A DNA stretch of 64,000 nt from Pseudomonas anguilliseptica (GTDB taxonomy: Bacteria; Pseudomonadota; Gammaproteobacteria; Pseudomonadales; Pseudomonadaceae): the NCBI RefSeq assembly GCF_900105355.1, contig NZ_FNSC01000001.1:1550001-1614000 (forward strand). The letters run 5' to 3'. This document shows positions 48,599 to 57,252 of this stretch, in pieces. Positions within the stretch are counted from its first letter, which is position 1. The number at the start of each line of letters is the position of its first letter. The notes beneath the pieces were generated by a model. The model was given only the letters and a program-made list of their open reading frames with translations. It made no database searches and had not been told where the DNA came from. The position numbers and the translations under genes are program-made.

Positions 48599-49570
48599 TT
48601 ATGGTTGATAGCGAAACGGCACCCTGAGGCCGCGCTCGATCTGCCCGGACAGTTGATGCACGCCGGCCAGCACGCCATGCTCGGTGCTGCGCATCAGCTC
48701 CAGCCACTCATCATCGAAGGCGGCGTTGAGGTTCTTGCGCAGCTGCGCCTCGCTGGCTGGCCGGGTACTTTCCCGCGAGACGGCGGTAAACAGCGCCACA
48801 CCGAGGGACACCGTGGTGCCGGCCGGGCCGCCGATCAGCGCAGATACGGCACCGGCTGCGCCGCTGACTGCGAGGTCGTCGATCAGACGCTCGCTGGTCT
48901 GTTGCGCCACGGCGGAAATTCCAGGGTCCGCCGACCAGTCGCCGAGGCCGCGCGGGGCGTTGCGGATGCGTTCGATAAAAGCGCTATAGGCCGGCAACTC
49001 GGTGAGCGGTTCGGCGTGCAGCAGTTCATACAGCGATGCGCCGGGTGCCTGGGTGATGGCCGGGATGGCCCTGAGGCGCTGCTGGAACTGCTCGCGTGGC
49101 AGGTCATGTTGTTGAGCAATGCGCGGCAGGTTTTCATCTAGATGCTGAAGGTAGAGCCAGGTACTGCGCGCCATGATCTGCTGCGGGTCGTCGGTCTCGG
49201 CGACCGGTTCCAGCACGCGCTCGCGGTATTGCTCCTGCAGGTACAAGGCCAGGCGCCTGACGCTGGGCTCCTTCGCGCCGCCGTTACTGAGTCGGTACCA
49301 GGAAACCTTGATGCCCATCCATTGCTGCGTCCAGTAGCCGGAAAACCAGGGGATAAATTCCTCGTCGGTCTGTTGGTAGACCAGGTCCATCCACTGCTCC
49401 ATCGACAGCAGGGCATGCTCGCGCGCCTGCTGCGCAGCGCTGCGTGACAGCACGCTGATGTCGCGGTCGACCTGCTGCCAGGTGCTCGCACTTACCTGAA
49501 TCGGCGGATTGCTGGCACAACTCGCCACTGCCAGCAGCAGGGCGAGTAGAACGACGCGCGGACTCGACAT
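48599..49570 (-). CDS. Putative lipoprotein, unknown function
   Basis: A 323-residue protein with a lipoprotein signal (MSSPRVVLLALLLAVASC; lipobox VASC, Cys18). The mature part is mostly helical, with WMDLVYQQTDEEFIPWFSGYW near 60-80 and a Gly/Ala-rich hydrophobic segment (SGAAGAVSALIGGPAGTTVSLGVALF, ~240-265) that could insert in a membrane. No enzyme motif. It would sit in the periplasm, anchored by lipid. Confidence 0.8.
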   Translation of the reverse strand: MSSPRVVLLALLLAVASCASNPPIQVSASTWQQVDRDISVLSRSAAQQAREHALLSMEQWMDLVYQQTDEEFIPWFSGYWTQQWMGIKVSWYRLSNGGAKEPSVRRLALYLQEQYRERVLEPVAETDDPQQIMARSTWLYLQHLDENLPRIAQQHDLPREQFQQRLRAIPAITQAPGASLYELLHAEPLTELPAYSAFIERIRNAPRGLGDWSADPGISAVAQQTSERLIDDLAVSGAAGAVSALIGGPAGTTVSLGVALFTAVSRESTRPASEAQLRKNLNAAFDDEWLELMRSTEHGVLAGVHQLSGQIERGLRVPFRYQP

Positions 49571-49670
49571 GGCAAGCCTCCGCCTGCTGGGTGCCAGCCC
49601 CTACTCCAATGGAGTGCTGAAGTTATTCCCCCTGTGGTTTGAGTATAGGCGCGCGGCTCGCGGCTTCCGC

Positions 49671-49696
49671 CGGCAGCAGACGGCAGCAGACGGCAG
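49671..49696. repeat. Short tandem repeat CGGCAGCAGA
   Basis: The 10-base unit CGGCAGCAGA occurs twice in tandem (49671-49690), followed by a partial CGGCAG, just beyond the MerR-type gene stop. It is too short to suggest more than replication slippage. Confidence 0.7.
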
Positions 49697-49704
49697 GTAT
49701 GGAC

Positions 49705-50121
49705 CTACTGACTGGCGCGCGTGTCACGCAGATTGGCGAGCACCCGCTCGGCGTTTTCCGTGCAGGGCATGCCCTCTGGTTTGTTCTCGATGGTGGCGAT
49801 GATGTTCAGCAGCTGCGCCTTGTTCTGCGCCAGACGCTGTTGCATTGCCTCGATCTCGACGACCTTGCGTTGCAGGCTGTCGAGCATCTGCTCATGCGCC
49901 CAGCCCTCGGCGTTGGCATCGGGCAGCAGGCGGCGGATTTCCTCCAGGCTGAAACCGGTCTGCTGGGCGCAGCTGATAATGCCCAGGGCTTGCAGTGTTT
50001 GTTCCGTATAGCTGCGATAACCGTTGGCCTGACGCTGGGCACTGATCAGCCCGCTGGCTTCGTAGAAGCGGATACGCGAGGCAGCCAGACCGCTGCGGCT
50101 GGCCAGTTCACCAATTTTCAT
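49705..50121 (-). CDS. MerR-family regulator
   Basis: A 138-residue protein. The N-terminal winged helix-turn-helix reads MKIGELASRSGLAASRIRFYEASGLI with YRSYTEQTLQALGII (1-70), followed by the dimer coiled coil (LQRKVVEIEAMQQRLAQNKAQLLNII). A single Cys near the C-terminus (MPCTENAE) does not make a metal site of known type. It is divergent from the flavin oxidoreductase gene; the promoter between them has the 19-base spacer such regulators untwist. It probably senses electrophiles or redox compounds, but the ligand is unknown. Confidence 0.88.
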   Translation of the reverse strand: MKIGELASRSGLAASRIRFYEASGLISAQRQANGYRSYTEQTLQALGIISCAQQTGFSLEEIRRLLPDANAEGWAHEQMLDSLQRKVVEIEAMQQRLAQNKAQLLNIIATIENKPEGMPCTENAERVLANLRDTRASQ

Positions 50122-50139
50122 AATCTGTGCTCCGGGGTA

Positions 50140-50170
50140 TTGACCTTAAAGTTGACTTTAACCTTAGCCT
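50140..50170 (+). promoter_or_regulatory. MerR-type promoter with 19-base spacer
   Basis: TTGACC (50140-50145) and TAGCCT (50165-50170) are 19 bases apart, longer than the normal 17. The spacer holds the perfect palindrome TTAAAGT-TG-ACTTTAA (50146-50161). This geometry is the hallmark of promoters activated by MerR-family proteins and drives the flavin oxidoreductase gene. Confidence 0.8.
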
Positions 50171-50198
50171 TGCTACTCACGCTACCCCGGAGTACGCC

Positions 50199-51425
50199 AT
50201 GACTGCCTTCCAACCGCTGCAACTGCCAAACGGTACCTACATTCCCAACCGCATCGCCAAAGCGGCGATGGAAGAGAACCTCGCCGACGCCAGCCAGGGC
50301 CCGTCCGCCGAGCTGCTGCGGCTTTACCAGGCCTGGGCCGCAGGCGGCGCCGGGTTGCTGCTGACCGGCAACGTGATGGTCGATCGCCGCGCCATGACCG
50401 GCCCCTGCGGCGTGGTACTGGAAGACGAGCGCCAGCTGGACAAATTTCGCGAGTGGGCACGTATCGGCCGCGCCCAGGGTGCGCAGATGTGGATGCAGAT
50501 CAATCATCCCGGCCGGCAGATGCAGGCCAACCTTGGCCAGCAGACCGTCGCCCCCTCGGCCGTGGCCCTGGAGCTGGGCGGCCTGTCGAAGATGTTCCCG
50601 CTGCCCAAGGCGCTGGATGAGGTGGAAATTCAGGACCTGGTTCAGCGCTTTGCGCGCACCGCACAGTTGGCCGAACAGGCCGGCTTTACTGGCGTGCAGA
50701 TCCACGCGGCGCACGGCTATCTGCTGAGCCAGTTTCTTTCGCCCATCAGCAACAAACGCACGGACAGTTGGGGCGGCTCCCTGGAGAACCGCGCGCGGCT
50801 GCTGCTGGAGGTGGTCAAGGCGGTGCGCGCGGTGGTGGCACCGGACTTCTGTGTGGCGGTCAAGCTCAACTCGGCGGACTTCCAGCGTGGCGGTTTCGAT
50901 GCGGCTGATGCCAAGCGCGTGGTGCAGCTGCTCAATGAACAGGCGGTTGATTTGGTCGAACTGTCCGGCGGCAGTTATGAAGCGCCGGCCATGCAGGGCG
51001 ATGCGCGTGACGGCCGCACCCTGGCACGTGAGGCCTACTTTCTCGAGTTTGCCGGTGAGATTGCCGCTGTGGCGACGATGCCGGTGATGGTCACCGGTGG
51101 TATCCGGCGTTTGCCAGTGGTCGAGCAGGTGTTGGCCAGCGGCGTGGCCATGGCCGGGATAGCCACGGCTTTGGCGATCAACCCGGCGCTGCCCAAACAG
51201 TGGCAGGCCGGGCAGCCCAGCAGTGCCGAACTTCCGGCGATTCGCTGGAAGCACAAGGCGCTGGCCTCTCTGGCCTATATGGCGGTGGTGAAATTCCAGC
51301 TGCGCCAGCTCAGCCTGGGCAAGCACACCCACGCCGGGGTTTCACCGCTGCGCGCACTGCTGCTGGAGCAGCTGAAAAGCGCGCGGCGCACCCGTCAGTA
51401 CAAACGCCTGATGGCGGCGGGCTGA
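50199..51425 (+). CDS. NADH:flavin oxidoreductase (old yellow enzyme family)
   Basis: A 408-residue TIM-barrel FMN enzyme. Family motifs are QINHPGRQ (~105), VQIHAAHGYLLSQFLSPISNKRTDSWGG (~165-192, FMN and substrate residues) and a VTGGIRR phosphate-binding loop (~305). GGAG precedes the ATG at 50199. Members reduce alpha,beta-unsaturated carbonyls, nitro compounds or similar electrophiles with NAD(P)H. The divergent MerR gene and its promoter suggest induction by the substrate. Confidence 0.9.
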   Translation: MTAFQPLQLPNGTYIPNRIAKAAMEENLADASQGPSAELLRLYQAWAAGGAGLLLTGNVMVDRRAMTGPCGVVLEDERQLDKFREWARIGRAQGAQMWMQINHPGRQMQANLGQQTVAPSAVALELGGLSKMFPLPKALDEVEIQDLVQRFARTAQLAEQAGFTGVQIHAAHGYLLSQFLSPISNKRTDSWGGSLENRARLLLEVVKAVRAVVAPDFCVAVKLNSADFQRGGFDAADAKRVVQLLNEQAVDLVELSGGSYEAPAMQGDARDGRTLAREAYFLEFAGEIAAVATMPVMVTGGIRRLPVVEQVLASGVAMAGIATALAINPALPKQWQAGQPSSAELPAIRWKHKALASLAYMAVVKFQLRQLSLGKHTHAGVSPLRALLLEQLKSARRTRQYKRLMAAG

Positions 51426-51437
51426 TTTAGTGCGGGT

Positions 51438-53009
51438 TTAGGGTTCCGGCTTGTAGCCCAGACGTAAGCCGCCCCAATGCCGGCCCTGAACCATGATCGG
51501 TACCGACAGGTCGTGCATCAACTCGCCGGTATCACGCATATAGGTCTGTAGCAGCAGCGGCTTCTGGTGGCTGCCGCAGCGGATGCCGGTGCGGTCGTTG
51601 AACAGGCGCTTGCTGCGGCTTTTCAGGGTGTCCACGGCACGGTCGCCGCAGGGCGGGTGGTTGAAGGCGTTGTTGTGGGTTGGCACATAGCCTTCGGCGG
51701 TGCAGGCGATGGCGAAAACCAGGCCTTCGTGCTGGCTGAGCAGTGGCTCCTGAATCGCCGGCAGCACCTGATCGGCATAGCTGTCGAAGTGGGTCTTGTA
51801 CTTGGCCGGGAAGCTGCCGGCTATCGGCTGATAGTGGCGGTCGAACAGGTCGCTGGTGCTGATCCGGCCGCTGTGCAGGTCCGCCTCGAACTGCGCGGCA
51901 ATCTGCGCCGCGGCGCCGCGCGCGAGGTCGTAGATGCGCTGGTGGTAGTCATCCAGGCCGACTTCGGCGAGCTGTTCGCTGACGCTTTCGGCCTGAGTGA
52001 CTAAGCGCTCGGCAGCACTGCTGAGTTGGCGAGTCTGCCCTTCGCTGTCGCCGACATCGCCGCGCAACTGGCCGACCGCCACCGAGAGTTCGGCCAGGCG
52101 TTCGTGGTTCTGTCGGGTGCCACTGTCGATCTGGCTGACCTGGCTTTCCACGTCCACCGCCAGTTCGGCAATCCCCTGCAGTTGTTCGCCAGTGTGCTCG
52201 ACCTGCTGTGCGGCCAGAGTCAGCTGCTCGGCCTGCTGCTGCATATGGTTGACCACCGCCGTGCTCTGCTGGCGAATATCGCTGACAATCTGCCCGACTT
52301 CCTCGGTGGCGCTGCTGGTGCGTCCGGCGAGGTTGCGCACCTCATCGGCAACCACGGCAAAGCCCCGGCCGAGTTCACCGGCGCGGGCTGCTTCGATGGC
52401 GGCATTCAGCGCCAGCAGGTTGGTCTGGCTGGCAATCGACTGGATCACCTGGGTGACTTTTTCGATCTGCTCGGTGCGGCTGCTGAGGCCATCGATCAGC
52501 TCACGGCTGGTGGCGGTCTGCGCGCTCAGGTGTTGCATGGCATCGATCGCCTGGCGCAGTTCCTGCTGCCCGCTGCTGCTGTTCTGCCGCACGCTCTGCG
52601 CCGCCAGCAGGGTTTGCTCGGCGCGCTGGGCGTTGTCCTGTTCGGTATGGGTGATGGCCTCGGCGGCCTGGTTGATCTGCTCGGTGGCACTGAGCTGCGA
52701 TTGCAGTTTACCGGCCAGCTGCTGCGCGGCGTGGGCCACCTCGGCGGCAGCCAGGGCGTTGTGACAGGTGTGTCGCGACAGGTTCTGGCTCAGGGCGCTG
52801 AACGACGCGTGCGGCGCATCGGTGGAAGCTGGCAGCTCTTCATGCTGGCGCTGCCACGGCCCTAGCCAGGGCCATAGGGCCAGCAGCAGAAAGGACGGAA
52901 TGCTGATAAACCAGGGCAGTTGGATCTGCTGATAGACCGCCATCAACCCGGCCAGCCCGATGGCATGCAGCAGGCAGGCCTTGGGATAGGTAATAAACGC
53001 AGAGCGCAT
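51438..53009 (-). CDS. Methyl-accepting chemotaxis protein with C-terminal sensor domain
   Basis: A 523-residue receptor. Two adjacent membrane segments lie near the N-terminus (~12-50) with almost no periplasmic loop. The signalling domain comes next (~75-365); its hairpin tip is [45 protein letters not shown]. The last ~150 residues ([53 protein letters not shown]) form a PAS/Cache-like module behind the signalling domain. Sensing is therefore probably cytoplasmic. The start at 53009 follows GAGG; an in-frame ATG four codons earlier is possible. Confidence 0.88.
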   Translation of the reverse strand: MRSAFITYPKACLLHAIGLAGLMAVYQQIQLPWFISIPSFLLLALWPWLGPWQRQHEELPASTDAPHASFSALSQNLSRHTCHNALAAAEVAHAAQQLAGKLQSQLSATEQINQAAEAITHTEQDNAQRAEQTLLAAQSVRQNSSSGQQELRQAIDAMQHLSAQTATSRELIDGLSSRTEQIEKVTQVIQSIASQTNLLALNAAIEAARAGELGRGFAVVADEVRNLAGRTSSATEEVGQIVSDIRQQSTAVVNHMQQQAEQLTLAAQQVEHTGEQLQGIAELAVDVESQVSQIDSGTRQNHERLAELSVAVGQLRGDVGDSEGQTRQLSSAAERLVTQAESVSEQLAEVGLDDYHQRIYDLARGAAAQIAAQFEADLHSGRISTSDLFDRHYQPIAGSFPAKYKTHFDSYADQVLPAIQEPLLSQHEGLVFAIACTAEGYVPTHNNAFNHPPCGDRAVDTLKSRSKRLFNDRTGIRCGSHQKPLLLQTYMRDTGELMHDLSVPIMVQGRHWGGLRLGYKPEP

Positions 53010-53029
53010 GACAAACCTCATTATTTTTA

Positions 53030-53052
53030 TTCTGGTCGAACCAACACCAGAA
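53030..53052 (-). other. Inverted repeat upstream of the chemoreceptor gene
   Basis: TTCTGGT (53030-53036) and ACCAGAA (53046-53052) form a perfect 7-bp inverted repeat with a 9-base centre, 20 bases before the start codon. It may be an operator or a 5' leader hairpin. Confidence 0.4.
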
Positions 53053-53267
53053 ACTGCCTGTGGCGCGCCGCTTTGCAGTGGGCGGGCCATGCCTGCTGGA
53101 ACCTGTGTGCGCGCGGCTGGATATGCCTGGGTAGGCAATCGGCCGCTGTCGGCGAATCTATAGACCATAGCGGGTGACGCTCCCTGCGGCCAACCTTTGG
53201 TGGGAGGTTGATTCGAGCACCCATGGCGGTTCAGGGCCATGGCACTTTGGTCGCAGGTGATTCGTGT

Positions 53268-54362
53268 TTAGAGCCGATGGCGCTGAATAAAACCCTTATC
53301 TAGAAAATCCTTCCAGCGCCCGTAGAAGCGCCCGCCGGCACTGTGTCCATGCCAGTCCAGCAGTGCGCCGCCATCACCAGTGGCCAGCAGCGCCAGGCTC
53401 TGTCGTTGCGGGCGGTAGCGTTTGAGTGGCAGGCCACGCAGCGCGGCGTTGAGGTTGGCGGCCAGCACCGGGCCCTGGCGCACCGAGTACACCCCGCTCT
53501 TGCGTGCGCCAGGCAGGCTGGCGCAGTCGCCCACGGCGAAAATCGTCGGGTGGGTGTAGCTCTGCAGCGTGGGGGCGATCAGTACAAAGCCCTGCTCATC
53601 GCAGCCCAGGCCGCTATGTGCCGGCCAGGCAAAAGCCTTGGCGCCGCTGGCCAGCAACAGCCGTTGGCCACGCCAGACCGGTTCGTCGCCGCTGAACAGG
53701 CAGTCGTCTTCGATACGGCTGATCGGGCAATCCTCGCGCACCCACACACCACGCTGACGCAGGTGGCCGAGGGCGCGCAGGCGCACGCCAGCGGACAATC
53801 CATCGAGCAGATGCCCGGCGCAGAACAGCGCCAGCTGCGGCACCTGTCCGGCCAAGGCCAGCGCCAGTTCGACCCCGGCCGCGCCGCCACCGAGAATCGC
53901 CAAAGGCTGCGGCGCGGCTTGCCACTGTTGCCAGCCGTCGAGAAATTCCGCAAAGGGTTTGACCGCCAGCAGCTGCATGGCGTCGCCCTGTTGCGCTGGT
54001 GCGGCAACCTGCGTGCCGACATTTAGCGACAGCCAGCTGGCGTTAAGGGTTCGGCCATCGACCTGCTGCACCTGCTGCTGGGCGGCCGACAGGCTCTCCA
54101 GCGGACTGACGAGCAGTTCGACCTTGGCCGCGCGACACAGTGCCTGCAGTTCGATCTGGCAATCCGCCGCGCTGTGTCGCCCAGCCAGCAGCCCCGGCAG
54201 CATGCCCGAGTACCAGGCAACCGGTCCGGCGCTGAGTAATGCGATACGTCCCGGTGGTCGTTCGATCAACGCCCAGCGTCTCAGCACACCGAGGTGGGCG
54301 TGGCCGGCGCCGAGCAGCAGGAGGTCGTAGTGATGGTTCAAACGCAGGCATCCATGGCTCAA
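53268..54362 (-). CDS. NAD(P)/FAD-dependent oxidoreductase (SelD-associated/NDH-2-like type)
   Basis: Up to 364 residues. The FAD Rossmann LLLLGAGHAHLGVLRRW and the second nucleotide site AILGGGAAGVELALAL (~155) are followed by IFAVGDCASLPGARKSGVYSVRQGP (FAD-binding). This GAGHAHLGVLRR type is also found fused to the N-terminus of selenophosphate synthetase in other organisms; here it stands alone. The start is uncertain: there is no ATG before the glycine motif; TTG at 54362 or 54341 is possible. It is the last gene of the radical SAM cluster. Confidence 0.82.
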   Translation of the reverse strand: MSHGCLRLNHHYDLLLLGAGHAHLGVLRRWALIERPPGRIALLSAGPVAWYSGMLPGLLAGRHSAADCQIELQALCRAAKVELLVSPLESLSAAQQQVQQVDGRTLNASWLSLNVGTQVAAPAQQGDAMQLLAVKPFAEFLDGWQQWQAAPQPLAILGGGAAGVELALALAGQVPQLALFCAGHLLDGLSAGVRLRALGHLRQRGVWVREDCPISRIEDDCLFSGDEPVWRGQRLLLASGAKAFAWPAHSGLGCDEQGFVLIAPTLQSYTHPTIFAVGDCASLPGARKSGVYSVRQGPVLAANLNAALRGLPLKRYRPQRQSLALLATGDGGALLDWHGHSAGGRFYGRWKDFLDKGFIQRHRL

Positions 54363-54379
54363 AACGATGTGCCGTTATG

Positions 54380-55111
54380 CTACGGGCTTGTGCGGTCGTC
54401 TGTCAGGGGATGCTGTAACAGCGGGGTGGCGAAATAGCTGTCGGCGGATTCGCCAGTGTTGTCGCTGTCGGCGGCAAACACCACGCCGAGAATCCTGCGC
54501 GGTGCGCTGCCAAAGGCGGCAGTGGCATCGGCATTCAGGTTGCGGCTTTCGCTGAGCCATTGCCCCTGCGGCGCTTCTGGGCCGCGCAGCACGTGCATTT
54601 CCACCGTCTCGGTGTAGGCGCTGCGCGCATGGGTGCCCGGTGCCTGGCGGTTATCCCAGACATAGCTGAGGGTCGCCGCTGGCAGGTCGGGGTCGAAGAA
54701 GGTGCGGGCTAGGCGCAGCTTCTGCCGGTTGACGAAACTCAGCGAGTCCAGCGGGTAATCCAGCAGCACATAAACCCGCGCGGCGTAGTCGTCGCCTTCG
54801 CGGGTGGCGAAGCGTGCCTGGTCCAGCTTCTGCTCGGTGCGCCATTGCCAGCTCAGTTGCCAGGGCTGATCGCCGGGCAGGTCCAGCGGATGCAGCAGGC
54901 CGCCCGCCGCCGCATCGGCCTGAATGCGCAACACCGGCTGACCGTCCTGCTCGACCAGCGTGCGTACGGAAGGCTTGAGCTTGGGGATATCCGCAAGGCG
55001 CCAGGGTGCCGACCATTCGCCGCTGGGCGGGCCGGCCGTCCAAGGCGTCAGTGGGTTTTCGGCCTGGGCCAGCGGCGACAGCACCAGTAGGGCCAGCAGT
55101 AACCCGCGCAT
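54380..55111 (-). CDS. DUF3047 periplasmic protein
   Basis: A 243-residue protein with signal peptide MRGLLLALLVLSPLAQA. The DUF3047 pattern is clear: LSWQWRTEQKLDQARFATREGDDYAARVYVLLDY, LSYVWDNRQAPGTHARSAYT, AADSDNTGESADSYF (~85-120, 145-165, 215-230). The function of the domain is not known; its jelly-roll-like sequence suggests ligand binding in the periplasm. It overlaps the upstream gene stop by one base. Confidence 0.88.
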   Translation of the reverse strand: MRGLLLALLVLSPLAQAENPLTPWTAGPPSGEWSAPWRLADIPKLKPSVRTLVEQDGQPVLRIQADAAAGGLLHPLDLPGDQPWQLSWQWRTEQKLDQARFATREGDDYAARVYVLLDYPLDSLSFVNRQKLRLARTFFDPDLPAATLSYVWDNRQAPGTHARSAYTETVEMHVLRGPEAPQGQWLSESRNLNADATAAFGSAPRRILGVVFAADSDNTGESADSYFATPLLQHPLTDDRTSP

Positions 55112-57252
55112 CAGCTGCGGCGCCAGCTATGGAAACGCTCGACCAGGCGCAGTAAACCTTGCGGTGCGTGCGCACGCTTCCACTCTCCGGCCGCGTATTT
55201 ATTGGCCTCGGCCATGGTCGGGTAGCTATGGATGGTGCCGAGAATTTTATTCAGGCCCAGACCATGCTTCATCGCCAGCACATATTCGGCGAGCAGCTCC
55301 CCGGCGTGTTCGCCGACGATGGTCACCCCGAGAATCTGATCCTTGCCCGGCACGGTAAGCACTTTGACAAAGCCATGGGCGGCCTCGTCGGCAATCGCCC
55401 GATCGAGGTCGTCGATGCCGTAACGGGTCACCTCATAGGCGATGTTCTGCGCCTTGGCTTCGCCTTCGGAGAGGCAGACGCGGGCCACTTCCGGATCGGT
55501 AAAGGTGCAGTGCGGGATCACCCGGTAATCCACCTTGAAGCGTTTAAAGCCGCTAAACAGCGCATTGACCGCCGCATACCAGGCCTGGTGCGCGGCGACA
55601 TGGGTGAACTGGTACGGCCCGGTGACATCGCCCACCGCGTAGATATTGGGAAAACGCGTGGCCAGGTAGTCGTCGGTTTCCAATGTGCCGTTGGGCCGTA
55701 CGCTCAGGCCCAGTTCCTCCACCCCATAACCGCTGACATTGGCCACCCGGCCGAGGGCCAGCAGCAGGCAGTCGAAGGCGATGGTCACCTCCGCGCCGGT
55801 GTCCAGGCAGCGGGCGACCATACGCGGTTCACCGTCGACTACTTCAAAACGTTCGGCCTGATGGCGCAGGCGCAAGTCGACGCCATCGGCGCGCAGGCTG
55901 CTCATCACGGCGGCACGGGCATCGGCATCCTCGCGCGGCAGCAGGCGCTCGCCGCGCTCTACCTGAATCACCTGGCTGCCGAGACGCTGGAAGGCCTGGG
56001 CCAGCTCGCAGCCAATCGGCCCGCCACCCAGCACCAGCAGCCAGCGCGGCTGCTGGCGCAGGCTCCAGATGCTGTCCGAGGTGTAGGCCTGCACCTGTGC
56101 CAGGCCAGGAATGTTCGGTACGAAAGGCCGCGCACCGGCGGCAATGATCAGGTTGCGACTGGTCAGGGTCTGGCCATTCACTTCCACCGCCCAGGGCGAG
56201 AGAATCTTCGCCTCGCCCTGAATCACCTCGACGCCGAGGCCGGTGTAACGCTCCACCGAATCATGCGGTTCGATGTCGGCGATCACCCGCTGGATGCGCT
56301 GCATCACCGCCGGGAAATCCACCGTGCCCTGCACGCCGGTAAAGCCTAGTGCCGCGCCCTTTTTCAGTTCATTGGCCAGCTTGGCCGAACGTAGCAGCGC
56401 CTTGGACGGCACGCAGCCGGTGTTCAGGCAGTCGCCACCCATCTGGTGCTTTTCGATCAGACTGACCTTGGCCTTCACGGCTGCGGCGATATAGGCGCTG
56501 ACCAGGCCACCGGCACCCGCGCCGATCACCAGCAGGTTGCGGTCGAAGGTCTTCGGTTTGTGCCAGCCGGCATACACCCGCCGTGCCTGGATCAGGCCAA
56601 GCAGCTTGCGTGCGATCAGCGGGAACACCCCGAGCAGGACAAAGGCACCGAGCAGCCCCGGCGAGAGGATGCCCGCCAGCGACTCCAGCTGGCCCAGTTC
56701 ACGCCCGGCGTTCACATACACCAGGGTACCGGGCAGCATGCCGAGCTGGCTGACCCACCAGTAGGTGCGCGCCGGCAGTCGGGTCAGGCCCATGGCCAGG
56801 TTGATCAGAAAGAACGGGAATAGCGGCACCAGACGCAGGGCGAACAGATAGAACGCGCCCTCACGCTCTAACCCGGCATCGATGCCGGCGAGGCGCTGGC
56901 CGAAGCGGCTCTGCACCCAATCGCGTAGCAGAAAACGGCTGCTGAGCATGGCCAGGGTCGCGCCCAGGGTCGAGGCAAAGGACACTAGGATAAAACCCTG
57001 CAACAGGCCGAACAGCGCGCCGGCGAGCAAGGTCATCAAGGCCGCGCCGGGCAGCGACAAGGCTGTTACCGCCACATAGGCGATAAAGAACACGCCAGCG
57101 GCGAGCCAGGGCTGCGCGGCCACCTGAGCATTCAGCGCGGTCTGCTGCGCCTTGAGTGCTTCCAGGTTGAGGTACTGGCCGATGTCGAAGACAAAGAAGC
57201 TGCCCAGCAGCGCGAGGATCAGGCCCATCAGGGCCAGTTTGCGGCTATTCAT
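55111..57252 (-). CDS. VTT (TVP38/DedA-like) membrane domain fused to a disulfide-type flavin reductase
   Basis: A 713-residue fusion. Residues 1-225 hold a TVP38/DedA membrane domain (ALSLPGAALMTLLAGALFG, FLLRDWVQSRFGQRLAGID, RLVPLFPFFLINLAMGLT). Residues ~235-700 are a pyridine nucleotide-disulfide oxidoreductase with LLVIGAGAGGLVSAYIAAAVKAKVSLIE, redox pair GGDCLNTGCVPSKALL (Cys-x4-Cys), YAVGDVTGPYQFTHVA and a dimerisation domain ending HSYPTMAE. It resembles membrane-tethered mercuric reductase/lipoamide dehydrogenase homologues. The extra Cys pair and heavy-metal domain of true MerA are absent. It probably reduces a disulfide or quinone-like partner at the membrane. Confidence 0.9.
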   Translation of the reverse strand: MNSRKLALMGLILALLGSFFVFDIGQYLNLEALKAQQTALNAQVAAQPWLAAGVFFIAYVAVTALSLPGAALMTLLAGALFGLLQGFILVSFASTLGATLAMLSSRFLLRDWVQSRFGQRLAGIDAGLEREGAFYLFALRLVPLFPFFLINLAMGLTRLPARTYWWVSQLGMLPGTLVYVNAGRELGQLESLAGILSPGLLGAFVLLGVFPLIARKLLGLIQARRVYAGWHKPKTFDRNLLVIGAGAGGLVSAYIAAAVKAKVSLIEKHQMGGDCLNTGCVPSKALLRSAKLANELKKGAALGFTGVQGTVDFPAVMQRIQRVIADIEPHDSVERYTGLGVEVIQGEAKILSPWAVEVNGQTLTSRNLIIAAGARPFVPNIPGLAQVQAYTSDSIWSLRQQPRWLLVLGGGPIGCELAQAFQRLGSQVIQVERGERLLPREDADARAAVMSSLRADGVDLRLRHQAERFEVVDGEPRMVARCLDTGAEVTIAFDCLLLALGRVANVSGYGVEELGLSVRPNGTLETDDYLATRFPNIYAVGDVTGPYQFTHVAAHQAWYAAVNALFSGFKRFKVDYRVIPHCTFTDPEVARVCLSEGEAKAQNIAYEVTRYGIDDLDRAIADEAAHGFVKVLTVPGKDQILGVTIVGEHAGELLAEYVLAMKHGLGLNKILGTIHSYPTMAEANKYAAGEWKRAHAPQGLLRLVERFHSWRRS

